Positions 22,797 to 32,207 are shown, numbered from the stretch's first letter. The stretch is 35,372 bases of DNA from an uncultured Prevotella sp. (GCA_900770025.1 CAAGIW010000046.1:1-35372), one strand, 5' to 3'. Made by a program: numbers and translations. The notes: a model not told the origin generated them from the sequence alone.

Positions 22797-25565
22797 ATGG
22801 AGAAACTATTTCTGATAGACGCCTACGCTATGATTTACAGGGCGTATTATGCCATGATCAAGAACCCGAGAATCAACTCGAAAGGGCAGAACACATCGGC
22901 CATCATGGGCTTTCTGAACTCGCTGCACGAGATACTGACCAAGGAGCAACCCACCCTATTGGGCGTGGCTTTCGACCCTGCCGGACCCACCTTCAGGCAC
23001 GAGGCCTATGCCGAATACAAGGCACAGCGCGAGAGTTGTCCGGAAGACATCAAGGCATCGGTGCCCATCATCAAAAAAATACTCAGGGCCTACCGCATAC
23101 CCATCTTGGAATGTGAGGGCTATGAGGCCGACGACGTGATAGGAACACTGGCCACCCAGGCCGACGCACAGGGCATTGGCACACTGATGGTGACCCCCGA
23201 CAAGGACTATGCCCAGTTGGTGACGCCCCGCGTAAGGATGTTTCGACCCCGCTTTGGCAACAACGGCTATGAAGAACTGGGCGTGGAAGAGGTGAAACAG
23301 AAATACGATATCAGCAACACGGCACAGGTGATCGACCTGTTGGGACTGATGGGCGACACGGCCGACAACATACCCGGATGCCCGGGAGTGGGCGAAAAAA
23401 CCGCAGCAAAACTGATTAAACAGTTCGGTTCTATCGAAAACCTGCTGCAAAACACCCACCAGCTCACCGGCGCATTGAAGAAGAAGGTGGAAGAAAACGT
23501 GGAGAAAATTCGCTTCTCCAAATTCCTTGCCACCATCAAGACCGACGTTCCCATCTCGCTCGATGTGGAAGCGCTGAGAGTGAAAGAGGCCGACGAGGAA
23601 GAACTGCAGAAAATATTCAGCGACCTGGAGTTTAAAACCTTTGCGCAGAGATTACTTAAAAAAAGTGAAAACAAGCCAAAAAGCGCAAATCAGCAACTTG
23701 ATTTATTTTCCGAAATTCCCGACGAAGGGCAAGGAAGCGGCCAAATTTTGGATTTTCAGAGCGTTAAAACCAAGCCTCATAATTATCAACTTGTTGAAAA
23801 AGAAGAGGATATACGGAAAATTTGTGAATATTTCTTAACAAAAGACATCTTGAGTTTTGACACCGAAACCACATCGACCGATGCCTTCAGTGCCGAACTT
23901 GTGGGTTTGAGCTTTTCGGTGGTCGAGGGAGAAGCATTTTATGTTCCCATCAGCAAAAACAGAGACGAGGCACTCCACACGCTCAACCTGCTGCGCCCGG
24001 CCTACGAGAGTGAGCATCTGCTCAAGGTGGGTCAGAACATGAAATACGACATCGAGGTGCTGGCCGGCTACGGAATCGAGGTGAAGGGAGAAATGTTTGA
24101 CACCATGATAGCCCACTATCTGATACAGCCCGAGCTGCATCACAACATGGACTATATGGCAGAAGTATATCTGAACTACCGCACCATACACATCGAAGAG
24201 CTGATAGGGCCCAAGGGAAAGAACCAGAAGTCGATGCGAGAGGTGGACAAAGCCATCGTGTGCGAGTATGCCGCCGAGGATGCAGACATCACCCTGCAAC
24301 TGAAGAACAAGCTGGAACCCGAACTGAAACGCATCGGGGCAGAACAGCTGTTCCGCGAAATAGAGATGCCGCTGATGCCCGTGCTGGCACAGATGGAGAC
24401 AAACGGCGTGCGCATCAACACGCAGGCACTGCAAGAGAGTTCGCAGATGCTCACCTCACAACTGCGCGAGACAGAGGAAGAAATCTACCGGATGGCAGGC
24501 ACACCGTTCAACATTGCCTCCCCGAAGCAGGTGGGCGACATTCTGTTTGGCAAACTGCAGTTAGTGGAGAAGCCCAAGAAAACCAAGTCGGGGCAATACG
24601 TGACCAACGAGGAAGTGCTGCAAACGCTGGCCAACAAGCACGAGATTGTGAGCAAAATACTGGAATACAGAGGTTTGAGAAAACTGCTTAACACCTATAT
24701 CGACGCCCTTCCCAAGCTCATCAACCCACGCACAGGCCACATACACACCTCGTTCAACCAAACAGTGACGGCCACCGGACGCCTGTCGAGCAGCGACCCC
24801 AACCTGCAGAACATCCCCATCCGCGACGAGAACGGCAAGGAGATTCGCAAGGCATTCATCCCAGAAGAGGGCTGCCTGTTCTTCAGTGCCGACTACAGTC
24901 AGATAGAACTGCGCGTGATGGCACACCTGAGCGAAGACGAACACATGATAGATGCCTTCTGCAAGCAAAACGACATCCACGCAGCCACGGCCGCCAAGAT
25001 ATTCAAGAAAGACATCGACCAGGTGGAACGCAGCGAGCGCACCATGGCCAAGCGGGCCAACTTTGGCATCATCTATGGCATCACCATCTTCGGACTGGCC
25101 GACCGTTTGAACATCAGTCGCGAGGAAGCCAAACAGCTGATAGAAGACTATTTCACCACCTTCCCGGGGGTGAAAGCCTACATGGAGCACGCCAAGGAAG
25201 AGGCACGCAGCAAGGGCTATGTGACCACCCTCTTCGGTAGGCGACGCTATCTGCCCGACATCCGCTCGGGCAATGCCACCGTGCGCGGCTTTGCCGAGCG
25301 CAATGCCATCAACGCCCCCATACAAGGCACGGCGGCAGACATCATCAAGGTGGCGATGATACGCATACACAGGCGCTTCAAAGAAGAGCATATCCGCTCC
25401 AAAATGATACTCCAGGTGCACGACGAACTCAACTTCTCCGTGGTGCCCGAGGAGAAAGAGCAGGTGCAGCGCATCGTGTTGGAAGAGATGGAAAAGGCAT
25501 ACAGTATGCGGGTGCCCTTGGTGGCAGACAGCGGATGGGGCGCCAACTGGTTGGAGGCCCACTGA
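22797..25565 (+). CDS. polA: DNA polymerase I
   Basis: A 922-residue repair and Okazaki-fragment-processing polymerase. The N-terminal 5' nuclease domain (about 1-290) has EGYEADDVIGTLA and GLMGDTADNIPGCPGVGEKTA. The proofreading domain is intact: DxE at SFDTETT (Asp355, Glu357), GQNMKYDIEVL and YAAEDADITL. The polymerase domain carries motif A DYSQIELRVMAH, motif B RTMAKRANFGIIYG and motif C VHDE. The start is the ATG at 22797; an upstream extension of the frame is antisense to the polyprenyl synthase gene. Bases 23641-23860 (interdomain linker and start of the exonuclease domain) are markedly AT-richer than the rest. The GtrA-like gene follows 19 bp downstream. Confidence 0.96.
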   Translation: MEKLFLIDAYAMIYRAYYAMIKNPRINSKGQNTSAIMGFLNSLHEILTKEQPTLLGVAFDPAGPTFRHEAYAEYKAQRESCPEDIKASVPIIKKILRAYRIPILECEGYEADDVIGTLATQADAQGIGTLMVTPDKDYAQLVTPRVRMFRPRFGNNGYEELGVEEVKQKYDISNTAQVIDLLGLMGDTADNIPGCPGVGEKTAAKLIKQFGSIENLLQNTHQLTGALKKKVEENVEKIRFSKFLATIKTDVPISLDVEALRVKEADEEELQKIFSDLEFKTFAQRLLKKSENKPKSANQQLDLFSEIPDEGQGSGQILDFQSVKTKPHNYQLVEKEEDIRKICEYFLTKDILSFDTETTSTDAFSAELVGLSFSVVEGEAFYVPISKNRDEALHTLNLLRPAYESEHLLKVGQNMKYDIEVLAGYGIEVKGEMFDTMIAHYLIQPELHHNMDYMAEVYLNYRTIHIEELIGPKGKNQKSMREVDKAIVCEYAAEDADITLQLKNKLEPELKRIGAEQLFREIEMPLMPVLAQMETNGVRINTQALQESSQMLTSQLRETEEEIYRMAGTPFNIASPKQVGDILFGKLQLVEKPKKTKSGQYVTNEEVLQTLANKHEIVSKILEYRGLRKLLNTYIDALPKLINPRTGHIHTSFNQTVTATGRLSSSDPNLQNIPIRDENGKEIRKAFIPEEGCLFFSADYSQIELRVMAHLSEDEHMIDAFCKQNDIHAATAAKIFKKDIDQVERSERTMAKRANFGIIYGITIFGLADRLNISREEAKQLIEDYFTTFPGVKAYMEHAKEEARSKGYVTTLFGRRRYLPDIRSGNATVRGFAERNAINAPIQGTAADIIKVAMIRIHRRFKEEHIRSKMILQVHDELNFSVVPEEKEQVQRIVLEEMEKAYSMRVPLVADSGWGANWLEAH

Positions 25566-25584
25566 CACAAAACCAGAAAAGAGT

Positions 25585-25992
25585 ATGGACACAATCAAAC
25601 AACTGTGGAACGACAACCGCGCCAAGGTGCTGGAATTTATGCGCTTCGGCATGGTGGGCACCACCGCCATGGTGGTTCACTACGGCATCTTCTACCTGCT
25701 GCTGCCCTGGATGGACAAGAACATTGCCTACACCATCGGTTATTTTCTGAGCTTTTTGGGCAACTTCTTCCTCTCGTCGCTGTTCACCTTCCGCGTGAAA
25801 CCCACCTGGGCACGCTTCCTGAAGTTCGGCACCAGCCACGGCATCAACTACTTCATGTATATCGGCCTGTTCAATCTCTTCTGCTGGGTGGGCGTTCCCG
25901 TGAAGTGGGCTCCCCTACCCGTCTATGCCGTGGCCGTGCCCGTAAGCTTCCTTTTGGTGCGCATAGCACTGACCAAGAAGCTGAAGAAATGA
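25585..25992 (+). CDS. GtrA-like membrane protein
   Basis: A 135-residue protein with about four membrane helices, matching the GtrA/DPMS-associated family, whose members are proposed to help translocate lipid-linked sugars. Family-like segments are FMRFGMVGTTAMVVHYGIF near the N-terminus, IGYFLSFLGNFFLSSLFTF in the middle, and the basic C-terminus LTKKLKK. The start ATG lies 19 bp after the polA stop codon, so it is probably cotranscribed. No glycosyltransferase partner is adjacent. Confidence 0.82.
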   Translation: MDTIKQLWNDNRAKVLEFMRFGMVGTTAMVVHYGIFYLLLPWMDKNIAYTIGYFLSFLGNFFLSSLFTFRVKPTWARFLKFGTSHGINYFMYIGLFNLFCWVGVPVKWAPLPVYAVAVPVSFLLVRIALTKKLKK

Positions 25993-26085
25993 AGAAAGGT
26001 TCACTCCACTTTAGATTTGCCATAAGACAAGATACAAAATTCATATTTCCACCCTCTTTTGCTTCCTTAATCGGCTAAAAACATG

Positions 26086-26093
26086 TAACTTTG
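26086..26093 (+). promoter_or_regulatory. -7 element of ychF
   Basis: TAACTTTG followed by CACGC matches TAnnTTTG. It is 30 bases upstream of the ychF start codon, giving a leader of about 26 nt. A possible -33 TTTTG (26057-26061) is 24 bases upstream, longer than usual. Confidence 0.6.
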
Positions 26094-26123
26094 CACGCAA
26101 TAACAACAAACCTATAAAGATAC

Positions 26124-27224
26124 ATGGCATTAAAATGTGGTATTGTGGGATTGCCTAACGTGGGCAAATCCACACTGTTCAACTGCCTGTCGAGTGCCAA
26201 GGCACAGGCAGCCAACTTCCCTTTCTGTACGATAGAACCCAACGTGGGCGTGATAACCGTGCCCGATGAGCGCCTCACCCGACTGGCAGAGATAGTGCAC
26301 CCCGGACGCATTGTGCCCGCCACCTGCGAGATAGTGGACATTGCCGGACTGGTGAAGGGGGCGAGCAAGGGCGAAGGACTGGGCAACAAATTCTTGGGAA
26401 ACATACGCGAAACTGATGCCATCATCCATGTGCTGCGCTGCTTTGAAGACGACAACATCACCCATGTGGACGGCACCATCAACCCCATCAGAGACAAGGA
26501 GATAATAGATACCGAGCTGCAACTCAAGGATCTGGAGACCATAGAGGCCAAACTGGCCAAACAACAGAAGGCTGCGGCGGCCGGCAACAAGGAGGCCAAG
26601 ATTGAGGTGAGCGTGATGGAAGCCTACAAGGCTGCCTTGGTGCAGGGAAAGAACGCTCGCACCGTGACCTTTGAGAGCAAGGATGAGCAGGATGCTGCGC
26701 GCAACCTGTTTCTGCTCACCTCCAAGCCTGTGCTCTACGTATGCAACGTGGACGAAGCATCGGCCAAGAGTGGCAACGACTATACCCGCAGCATCGAGGC
26801 CTTGGCCGCACAAGAGGGCGCCGAGGCAATGGTGATAGCAGCCAAGACAGAGGAAGACATTGCAGAACTGGAGTCATACGAAGACAAGCAAATGTTTTTG
26901 GAAGAGTTGGGTCTGGAAGAGAGCGGTGTGAACCGATTGATAAAGAAAGCCTATTCGCTGCTGAACCTGCAGACCTTTATCACCGCCGGAGAGATGGAAG
27001 TGAAGGCATGGACCTATCACAAGGGATGGAAGGCTCCGCAGTGTGCAGGAGTGATACACACAGACTTTGAGAAGGGCTTTATACGTGCCGAGGTTATCAA
27101 ATACGAGGACTATCTGCAGTATGGCTCGGAGGCAGCCGTGCGCGAAGCCGGCAAACTTGGAGTGGAAGGCAAGGACTATGTGGTGCAAGACGGCGACATC
27201 ATGCACTTCAGATTCAACGTATAG
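26124..27224 (+). CDS. ychF: Redox-regulated ATPase / Obg-like protein YchF
   Basis: A 366-residue P-loop protein of the YchF/OLA1 family, ribosome-associated and ATP- rather than GTP-specific. The P-loop GLPNVGKSTLFN is near the N-terminus, followed by NFPFCTIEPNVG and DIAGLVKGASKGEGLGN. A coiled-coil segment follows (KLAKQQKAAAAGNKEA), and the C-terminal TGS domain ends in DYVVQDGDIMHFRFNV, the standard YchF terminus. The start ATG and length are standard. It has its own promoter; lgt starts 23 bp downstream. Confidence 0.95.
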   Translation: MALKCGIVGLPNVGKSTLFNCLSSAKAQAANFPFCTIEPNVGVITVPDERLTRLAEIVHPGRIVPATCEIVDIAGLVKGASKGEGLGNKFLGNIRETDAIIHVLRCFEDDNITHVDGTINPIRDKEIIDTELQLKDLETIEAKLAKQQKAAAAGNKEAKIEVSVMEAYKAALVQGKNARTVTFESKDEQDAARNLFLLTSKPVLYVCNVDEASAKSGNDYTRSIEALAAQEGAEAMVIAAKTEEDIAELESYEDKQMFLEELGLEESGVNRLIKKAYSLLNLQTFITAGEMEVKAWTYHKGWKAPQCAGVIHTDFEKGFIRAEVIKYEDYLQYGSEAAVREAGKLGVEGKDYVVQDGDIMHFRFNV

Positions 27225-27247
27225 CCGGCATCATCCCTTAATACATC

Positions 27248-28069
27248 ATGCTCATGCACAGTCTGTTGTATATTGATTGGAACCCGCAGCTCACCCTTTT
27301 CGGCGTGCTGCGCTGGTATAGTCTGCTGTGGCTTGTAGGCCTGATGCTGGCCTATCTGTTGGTCAAGAAACTGTATAAGGAGCAAGGCCTGAAGGCAGAA
27401 CTCTTTGAACCCCTGTTTTTCTATTGCTTTGCCGGCATACTGTTGGGTGCCCGTTTGGGTCATTGCCTGTTCTATCAGCCCGATTATTTCCTGTCGTCTT
27501 TCCAAGGAGTGGTGGAGATGATACTGCCCATCCGCATCCTTCCCGACGGCGACTGGAAGTTTACGGGCTATGAAGGACTGGCAAGTCATGGAGGAACCTT
27601 GGGACTGATGCTGGCCCTGTGGCTCTATGTGCGCCACACTCACGTTGGCATCTGGCAGGTGCTCGACAATGTGGCCATAGCCACTCCCCTCACTGCGTGC
27701 TGCATCCGCTTGGGCAATCTGATGAACTCTGAAATCATCGGTCGTGTGACGGATGTGCCTTGGGCATTCGTATTCCACAGGGTAGATGCCCTACCCCGCC
27801 ACCCCGGTCAGCTGTATGAGGCCATAGCCTATTTCATTCTGTTCTTCATCGGGTGGCATCTCTATCGCAAGCATCCGCAGAAGGTGGGCACAGGCTTCTT
27901 CTTCGGCCTTTGTCTCACCTATATCTTCACCGCCCGTTTCTTCATAGAGTTCACCAAGGAGATACAGGAAGCGTTCGAGGCTTCCATGCCTTTGGACATG
28001 GGTCAGTTGCTCAGCATCCCGTTCATCATCATCGGGGCGTGGTGTATGCTCAGAAACAGGCGGGCATAA
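27248..28069 (+). CDS. lgt: Prolipoprotein diacylglyceryl transferase
   Basis: A 273-residue inner-membrane enzyme that transfers diacylglycerol from phosphatidylglycerol to the lipobox Cys, the first step of lipoprotein maturation; substrates in this window would include the DUF4878-like and YiiX-like lipoproteins. Diagnostic segments are GILLGARLGHCLFY, GLASHGGTLG, RLGNLMNSEIIG (Lgt signature) and HPGQLYEA. About seven membrane helices are visible. The ATG at 27248 is used; a second ATG is two codons later. It is 23 bp downstream of ychF, so probably partly cotranscribed. Confidence 0.94.
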   Translation: MLMHSLLYIDWNPQLTLFGVLRWYSLLWLVGLMLAYLLVKKLYKEQGLKAELFEPLFFYCFAGILLGARLGHCLFYQPDYFLSSFQGVVEMILPIRILPDGDWKFTGYEGLASHGGTLGLMLALWLYVRHTHVGIWQVLDNVAIATPLTACCIRLGNLMNSEIIGRVTDVPWAFVFHRVDALPRHPGQLYEAIAYFILFFIGWHLYRKHPQKVGTGFFFGLCLTYIFTARFFIEFTKEIQEAFEASMPLDMGQLLSIPFIIIGAWCMLRNRRA

Positions 28070-28082
28070 AGGGTTAAAACAC

Positions 28083-28118
28083 CCTGCATGGATGCAAGAT
28101 AAACTGCTTGGATGCAGG
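28083..28118. repeat. Short repeat / weak hairpin after lgt
   Basis: CTGCATGGATGCA (28084-28096) and CTGCTTGGATGCA (28104-28116) are direct repeats 20 bases apart. The outer bases CCTGCAT and ATGCAGG can pair. It lies between the lgt stop codon and the terminator and may contribute to lgt 3'-end formation. Confidence 0.45.
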
Positions 28119-28124
28119 AAAGAG

Positions 28125-28167
28125 AATAGTGAGCGGCAGGCAACTACCTTCCGCTCACTATTTTTTT
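28125..28167. terminator. Bidirectional intrinsic terminator between lgt and mutS
   Basis: AATAGTGAGCGG (28125-28136) pairs perfectly with CCGCTCACTATT (28151-28162), followed by a T run to 28167. It ends lgt on the plus strand. On the minus strand the mutS stop codon (28144-28146) lies in the loop, so the last mutS codons form part of the structure. Confidence 0.85.
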
Positions 28168-30786
28168 GATGTCGTTGAGTTTGTTGAGTGCCTCCACCGG
28201 TGTGAGGTTGTTGATGTCGAGCCCCATAATCTCATCGCGTATCTGGCAGAGCACAGGGTCGTCGAGTTGGAAGAAAGACAGTTGCATGGCATTGCGCTGT
28301 TCGGCAATACCCTTGGTGGCAGCCGTCTTGCCCACCTGTGCATTCTCGCTCTCCAACTGTTTCAAAATGGCATTGGCGCGCTTCACAATGCTCTTGGGCA
28401 TACCGGCAATCTCTGCCACATGGATGCCGAAAGAGTGTTCAGAGCCTCCCTGCATCAGTTTTCTGAGGAAAATCACCTTGCCGTCCACCTCCTTCACGCT
28501 CACGTTGAAGTTCTTGATGCGCCTGAAGCTCTTTGCCATCTCGTTCAGTTCGTGATAATGTGTGGCAAAGAGGGTGCGCGCCTGCGCCTTGGGCTGTTCG
28601 TGCAGATACTCCACAATGGCCCATGCAATGGAGATGCCGTCGTAGGTACTGGTGCCTCGTCCCAGTTCATCAAAGAGCACAAGCGAGCGCGGTGTCACGT
28701 TGTTCAGTATGTTGGCCGCCTCGGTCATCTCCACCATAAAGGTTGATTCGCCCTGAGCAATGTTGTCGCTGGCCCCCACTCTGGTGAATATCTTATCTAC
28801 AATGCCTATGCGTGCGCTCTGTGCGGGCACAAAACAGCCCAACTGTGCCATCAGTGTGATGAGTGCCGTTTGCCTGAGCAGCGCCGATTTTCCTGCCATG
28901 TTGGGTCCGGTGATCATCATTATCTGCTGCTTCTCGGCATCCATCAGTATGTCGTTGGGCACGTAGGGCTCTCCCGGAGGCAGCTGTGTCTCTATCACGG
29001 GGTGCCTGCCCTGCTTGATGTCTATCACGCATGTCTCGTCAATCTGCGGTCTCACATAGTGCTGTTGCTCTGCCGTCTTGGCAAAGGATATAAGACAATC
29101 CATCTGCGCCACCAGGTTGGCGTTTATCTTTATCTGCGGGATATACTCCTGCATGGCGGCCACCAGGTTGTTGAACAGGGTTGTTTCGAGCGACAGAATC
29201 TTGTCTTCGGCCCCCAGTATCTTCTCTTCGTATTCCTTGAGTTCCTCGGTGATGTAGCGTTCGGCCTGCGCCAGTGTCTGCTTGCGTATCCATGTTTCGG
29301 GCACCTTGTCCTTGAAGGTGTTGCGCACCTCCAAATAATAGCCGAACACATTGTTGTAGCCTATCTTCAGACTGGTGATGCCGGTGAGTTCCGTCTCCCG
29401 TTCCTGAATCTTCATCAGATAGTCTTTTCCGCTGTATGCCATTTGTCTCAGCTCGTCCAGTTCGGCACTCACGCCGCTGTTTATCACGCCTCCCTTGTTC
29501 ACAAGCTGCGGGGGGTCGGCCTTTATCTCCCTGTCTATCCTGTCGCGCAGTGTCTCGCACAGGTTCAGCTGCTCCCCTATCCTCTTGAGCACCTCGTTGT
29601 CGGTGTGCATACACGCCGTCTTGATGGGTGCAATGGCCTGCAGAGCCACCTTGAGTTGCACCACCTCTCGGGGCGAAACCCTGCCCGTGGCCACCTTGCT
29701 GATGATGCGTTCCAGGTCGCCTATGCGGTGCATCTGCTCGTCCATCACCTCACACAGCTGGGGCTGCGCCGACAAATGTTCCACCACATTGAGCCTGTCG
29801 TTGATGCGGTTCAGCTCTTTCAGCGGAAACACCACCCACCTTCTCAGCAGTCGTCCGCCCATGGGGGTCACTGTTTTGTCGAGCACCTGCAGCAGCGAGG
29901 CACCGTCTTCCTGCATGGGTTGCACCAGTTCCAAGCTGCGTATGGTGAAGCGGTCGAGCCTCACATAGCGCTCTGCCTCTATGCGCGAGATGCCTGTGAT
30001 GTGGCCAATGCGGTGATGCTGGGTGATGTCGAGGTACTGCAGGATGGCTCCGGCCGCTATCACTCCACAGGCCAAGTGGTCAATGCCGAAGCCCTTGAGC
30101 GACTGCACGCCAAAGTGTCTCAGCAGTTTCTGCCGCGCACTGTAGTCGGTAAACACCCAATCGTCGAGCTCAAAGGTGAAGAATCTGTTGCCAAAGAACT
30201 CCTCAAAGTCGCCCTTGCGCACCCTTTCCACCAGCACCTCCTTGGGTTGAAAGTTGATAAGCAGCTTCTCCACATAGTCGATGGTGCCCTCGCCCACCAT
30301 AAACTCTCCCGTGGAAATGTCGAGAAAGGCCACACCGCAGAGCGAACCCTTCTGCAGTTTGCCCGATATGGCACCAAACTGTATGGCTGCCAAGAAGTTG
30401 TTTTCCTTGTAGTTCAGCACATTATCGTTCATCGCCACGCCCGGAGTCACCAGTTCTGTGATGCCGCGCTTCACCAATTTCTTGGCCAGTTTCGGGTCTT
30501 CCAACTGGTCGCAGATGGCCACCCTCTTCCCCGCCCTGATCAGTTTGGGCAGATAAGTGTCGAGGGCATGGTATGGAAATCCCGCCATCTCTGTGGCAAC
30601 GGCAGAGATACCGTTGTTTCTCCGCGTCAGGGTGATGCCCAGAATGCCCGAGGCCACCACCGCATCATCGCAGTATGTTTCATAAAAGTCGCCGCATCTG
30701 AACAGCAGTATCGCATCGGGGTGCTTGGCCTTTAGGTCGAAAAACTGCTTCATCATCGGGGTCAGTGCCTTTTCATTTTTTGCCAT
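28144..30786 (-). CDS. mutS: DNA mismatch repair protein MutS
   Basis: An 880-residue mismatch-recognition ATPase. The N-terminal mismatch-binding motif is CGDFYETY (Phe-x-Glu type). The connector, lever and clamp domains follow, then the ATPase domain at about residue 630: Walker A TGPNMAGKSALLRQ and Walker B LVLFDELGRGTSTYDG. The Walker A has Ala-Gly-Lys-Ser-Ala where Proteobacteria have Gly-Gly-Lys-Ser-Thr. The start is the ATG at 30784-30786 (MAKNEKALTPMMKQFFDLK), matching the family; an upstream TTG is not needed. A -7 element lies 44 bases upstream on the minus strand. It is convergent with lgt at the shared terminator. A 621-codon antisense open frame within it is not a gene. Confidence 0.96.
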   Translation of the reverse strand: MAKNEKALTPMMKQFFDLKAKHPDAILLFRCGDFYETYCDDAVVASGILGITLTRRNNGISAVATEMAGFPYHALDTYLPKLIRAGKRVAICDQLEDPKLAKKLVKRGITELVTPGVAMNDNVLNYKENNFLAAIQFGAISGKLQKGSLCGVAFLDISTGEFMVGEGTIDYVEKLLINFQPKEVLVERVRKGDFEEFFGNRFFTFELDDWVFTDYSARQKLLRHFGVQSLKGFGIDHLACGVIAAGAILQYLDITQHHRIGHITGISRIEAERYVRLDRFTIRSLELVQPMQEDGASLLQVLDKTVTPMGGRLLRRWVVFPLKELNRINDRLNVVEHLSAQPQLCEVMDEQMHRIGDLERIISKVATGRVSPREVVQLKVALQAIAPIKTACMHTDNEVLKRIGEQLNLCETLRDRIDREIKADPPQLVNKGGVINSGVSAELDELRQMAYSGKDYLMKIQERETELTGITSLKIGYNNVFGYYLEVRNTFKDKVPETWIRKQTLAQAERYITEELKEYEEKILGAEDKILSLETTLFNNLVAAMQEYIPQIKINANLVAQMDCLISFAKTAEQQHYVRPQIDETCVIDIKQGRHPVIETQLPPGEPYVPNDILMDAEKQQIMMITGPNMAGKSALLRQTALITLMAQLGCFVPAQSARIGIVDKIFTRVGASDNIAQGESTFMVEMTEAANILNNVTPRSLVLFDELGRGTSTYDGISIAWAIVEYLHEQPKAQARTLFATHYHELNEMAKSFRRIKNFNVSVKEVDGKVIFLRKLMQGGSEHSFGIHVAEIAGMPKSIVKRANAILKQLESENAQVGKTAATKGIAEQRNAMQLSFFQLDDPVLCQIRDEIMGLDINNLTPVEALNKLNDIKKIVSGR

Positions 30787-30829
30787 ATTCTCAGGGATTA
30801 CGTATGTTTCGGTTGTCAAAGGTTGCCTG

Positions 30830-30837
30830 CAAAATTA
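30830..30837 (-). promoter_or_regulatory. Candidate -7 element of mutS
   Basis: The minus strand reads TAATTTTG, matching TAnnTTTG, about 44 bases upstream of the mutS start codon. No -33 TTTG at the usual distance was seen. Confidence 0.45.
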
Positions 30838-30924
30838 ACAAATTTGCCCCACAAGTGCCACTTTATCCCCAACAATTTGCACCACAATGTTCCTTATTCT
30901 GCAAAGATTTCACGGAAAAAAATA

Positions 30925-31090
30925 TTTTTTGGCACCGTGAACTACCCATGAGCTAAAGACTCATGGGCTTCGGGCTTCGCAGAGAAACGGCCTTCCAAAA
31001 GGTTGGTACTTACTTTCTCTCCACCCGTGTAATCGACAGTTCCTGCCGATGTTTGGTTTAATCCGATACGAAGAATGTTAATAGCAGCAT
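30925..31090 (-). ncRNA. Predicted omega RNA (TnpB guide RNA) region
   Basis: In characterised IS200/IS605 elements the 3' end of tnpB and the element right end encode an RNA scaffold, with the guide taken from flanking DNA just beyond the end. By analogy the scaffold here would cover the end of tnpB and the right-end hairpin at 30945-30967. The guide would be read on the minus strand from about 30924 downwards (starting TATTTTTTTCCGTGAAATCT if the end is at 30925). This is inference from family knowledge; the 5' limit is arbitrary. Confidence 0.35.
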
Positions 31091-32147
31091 TTACATCACG
31101 ATTATGATGAGTATGACAAACAGGACATTCCCACTCGCGGACGGACAGGTCTTTCGTCTCTTTGTTGACATATCCACAGACATTACAAGTCTGCGAGGAT
31201 GGGAAGAATCTGTTTATCTTCACCAAATGCTTGCCGTTCCATTCGGCCTTATAGGTGAGCATGGCAACGAAGTTGCCCCAGCTTGCATCAGTGATGTACT
31301 TGGCGAGGTGATGGTTTCTCTCCATTCCCTTAACGTTCAAGTCCTCAATGCAAATTGTATCATATCTTCTGACAAGAGCAATAGAGCACTTATGCAAATA
31401 GTCGGCACGGCAGTTTACAATCTTTTCGTGAATTATGGCAACTTTGAGTCTTTGGTTTTCAAACCCTCTGCTGCCTTTCTTCTTTCGGGAAAGGTGCTGC
31501 TGCGCCCTTGCAAGTTTTCTCTCGTATTTTCTTGTGTATCGGTTATTCTTGAACGTCTCTCCTTCGGAAGTGATAAGCAAGTCCTTCAGTCCCATGTCTA
31601 TGCCGACTGCCTTACCGGTCTTTTCAAGCGAAGTAGTGTATGCTTCTTCTGTGAATACGGAAACGAAATACTTTCCGCTCGATGTTCTGGAAATAGCCAC
31701 CTTGCCGATTTCGCCTTTTATCTCACGGTGTAAACGGCACTTGATGCCCTCTTTGAATTTGGGTATGAAAAGCCTGCCGCCAACAATAGAAGCGAATTGA
31801 GGAACGGTGAAACTATTCTTGGAGTGCTTGGATTTGAAGGTCGGAAACTTAGCTCGCTTCTGAAAGAAATTAGTATAGGCTACCTCAAGGCTACGGATGG
31901 CGAACTGCAAGGTTTGAGAGTTTACTTCTTTGAGCCATGCGGTCGCTTCCTGTTTCTTCATTGCGGTAAGCGTCTTGGCCTGGGCATAATAGTTGTCACT
32001 CTTGCCCGTGAGCCTATACTGCTCCTTACGTTGATTGAGAAAGTAATTGTACACAAAGCGGGTACAACCGAAATGCTTTGCCAGCAAAACGGCTTGCTCC
32101 TTGTTCGGATACAATCGGAATTTATATGTCCTGTTAATCTTTCTCAT
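30942..32147 (-). CDS. tnpB: RNA-guided nuclease TnpB (IS605 OrfB)
   Basis: A 401-residue TnpB, the RuvC-type RNA-guided endonuclease ancestral to Cas12. The N-terminal helix-turn-helix/wedge region begins RTYKFRLYPNKEQAVLLAKH. The three RuvC acidic residues are present: Asp184 in GIDMGLKDLL, Glu268 in CIEDLNVKGM and Asp351 in HNRDVNAAINI. The zinc ribbon is CNVCGY ... CPVCH. The protein therefore looks catalytically intact. The start is the ATG at 32145-32147 (MRKINRTYKF), placed by the promoter just upstream. The last residues (EAHESLAHG) are encoded by the right-end hairpin of the element. In the family it cuts the empty donor site and favours element retention. Confidence 0.92.
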   Translation of the reverse strand: MRKINRTYKFRLYPNKEQAVLLAKHFGCTRFVYNYFLNQRKEQYRLTGKSDNYYAQAKTLTAMKKQEATAWLKEVNSQTLQFAIRSLEVAYTNFFQKRAKFPTFKSKHSKNSFTVPQFASIVGGRLFIPKFKEGIKCRLHREIKGEIGKVAISRTSSGKYFVSVFTEEAYTTSLEKTGKAVGIDMGLKDLLITSEGETFKNNRYTRKYERKLARAQQHLSRKKKGSRGFENQRLKVAIIHEKIVNCRADYLHKCSIALVRRYDTICIEDLNVKGMERNHHLAKYITDASWGNFVAMLTYKAEWNGKHLVKINRFFPSSQTCNVCGYVNKETKDLSVREWECPVCHTHHNRDVNAAINILRIGLNQTSAGTVDYTGGEKVSTNLLEGRFSAKPEAHESLAHG

Positions 32148-32155
32148 GTCGTTTA

Positions 32156-32203
32156 CAAAGTTACAACTTACTTTGTAGGCTACCAAACCTTTAATTATAT
32201 TTG
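32156..32203. promoter_or_regulatory. Interlocked divergent promoters of tnpA and tnpB
   Basis: For tnpA (plus): TTTG at 32172-32175, a 20-base spacer, TATATTTG at 32196-32203, and ATG at 32208. For tnpB (minus): TTTG (plus coordinates 32184-32187), a 20-base spacer, TAACTTTG (32156-32163), and ATG at 32147. Both have ideal Bacteroidota spacing and overlap each other. The tnpA start codon is 4 bases and the tnpB start codon 8 bases after the -7 element, so both mRNAs should be leaderless or nearly so. Confidence 0.75.
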
Positions 32204-32207
32204 TAGC

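Noticed and set aside
28870..30735. 621-codon plus-strand open frame opposite mutS
   Set aside because: MutS motifs on the minus strand are complete; the antisense product is His/Leu/Val-rich with no domain.
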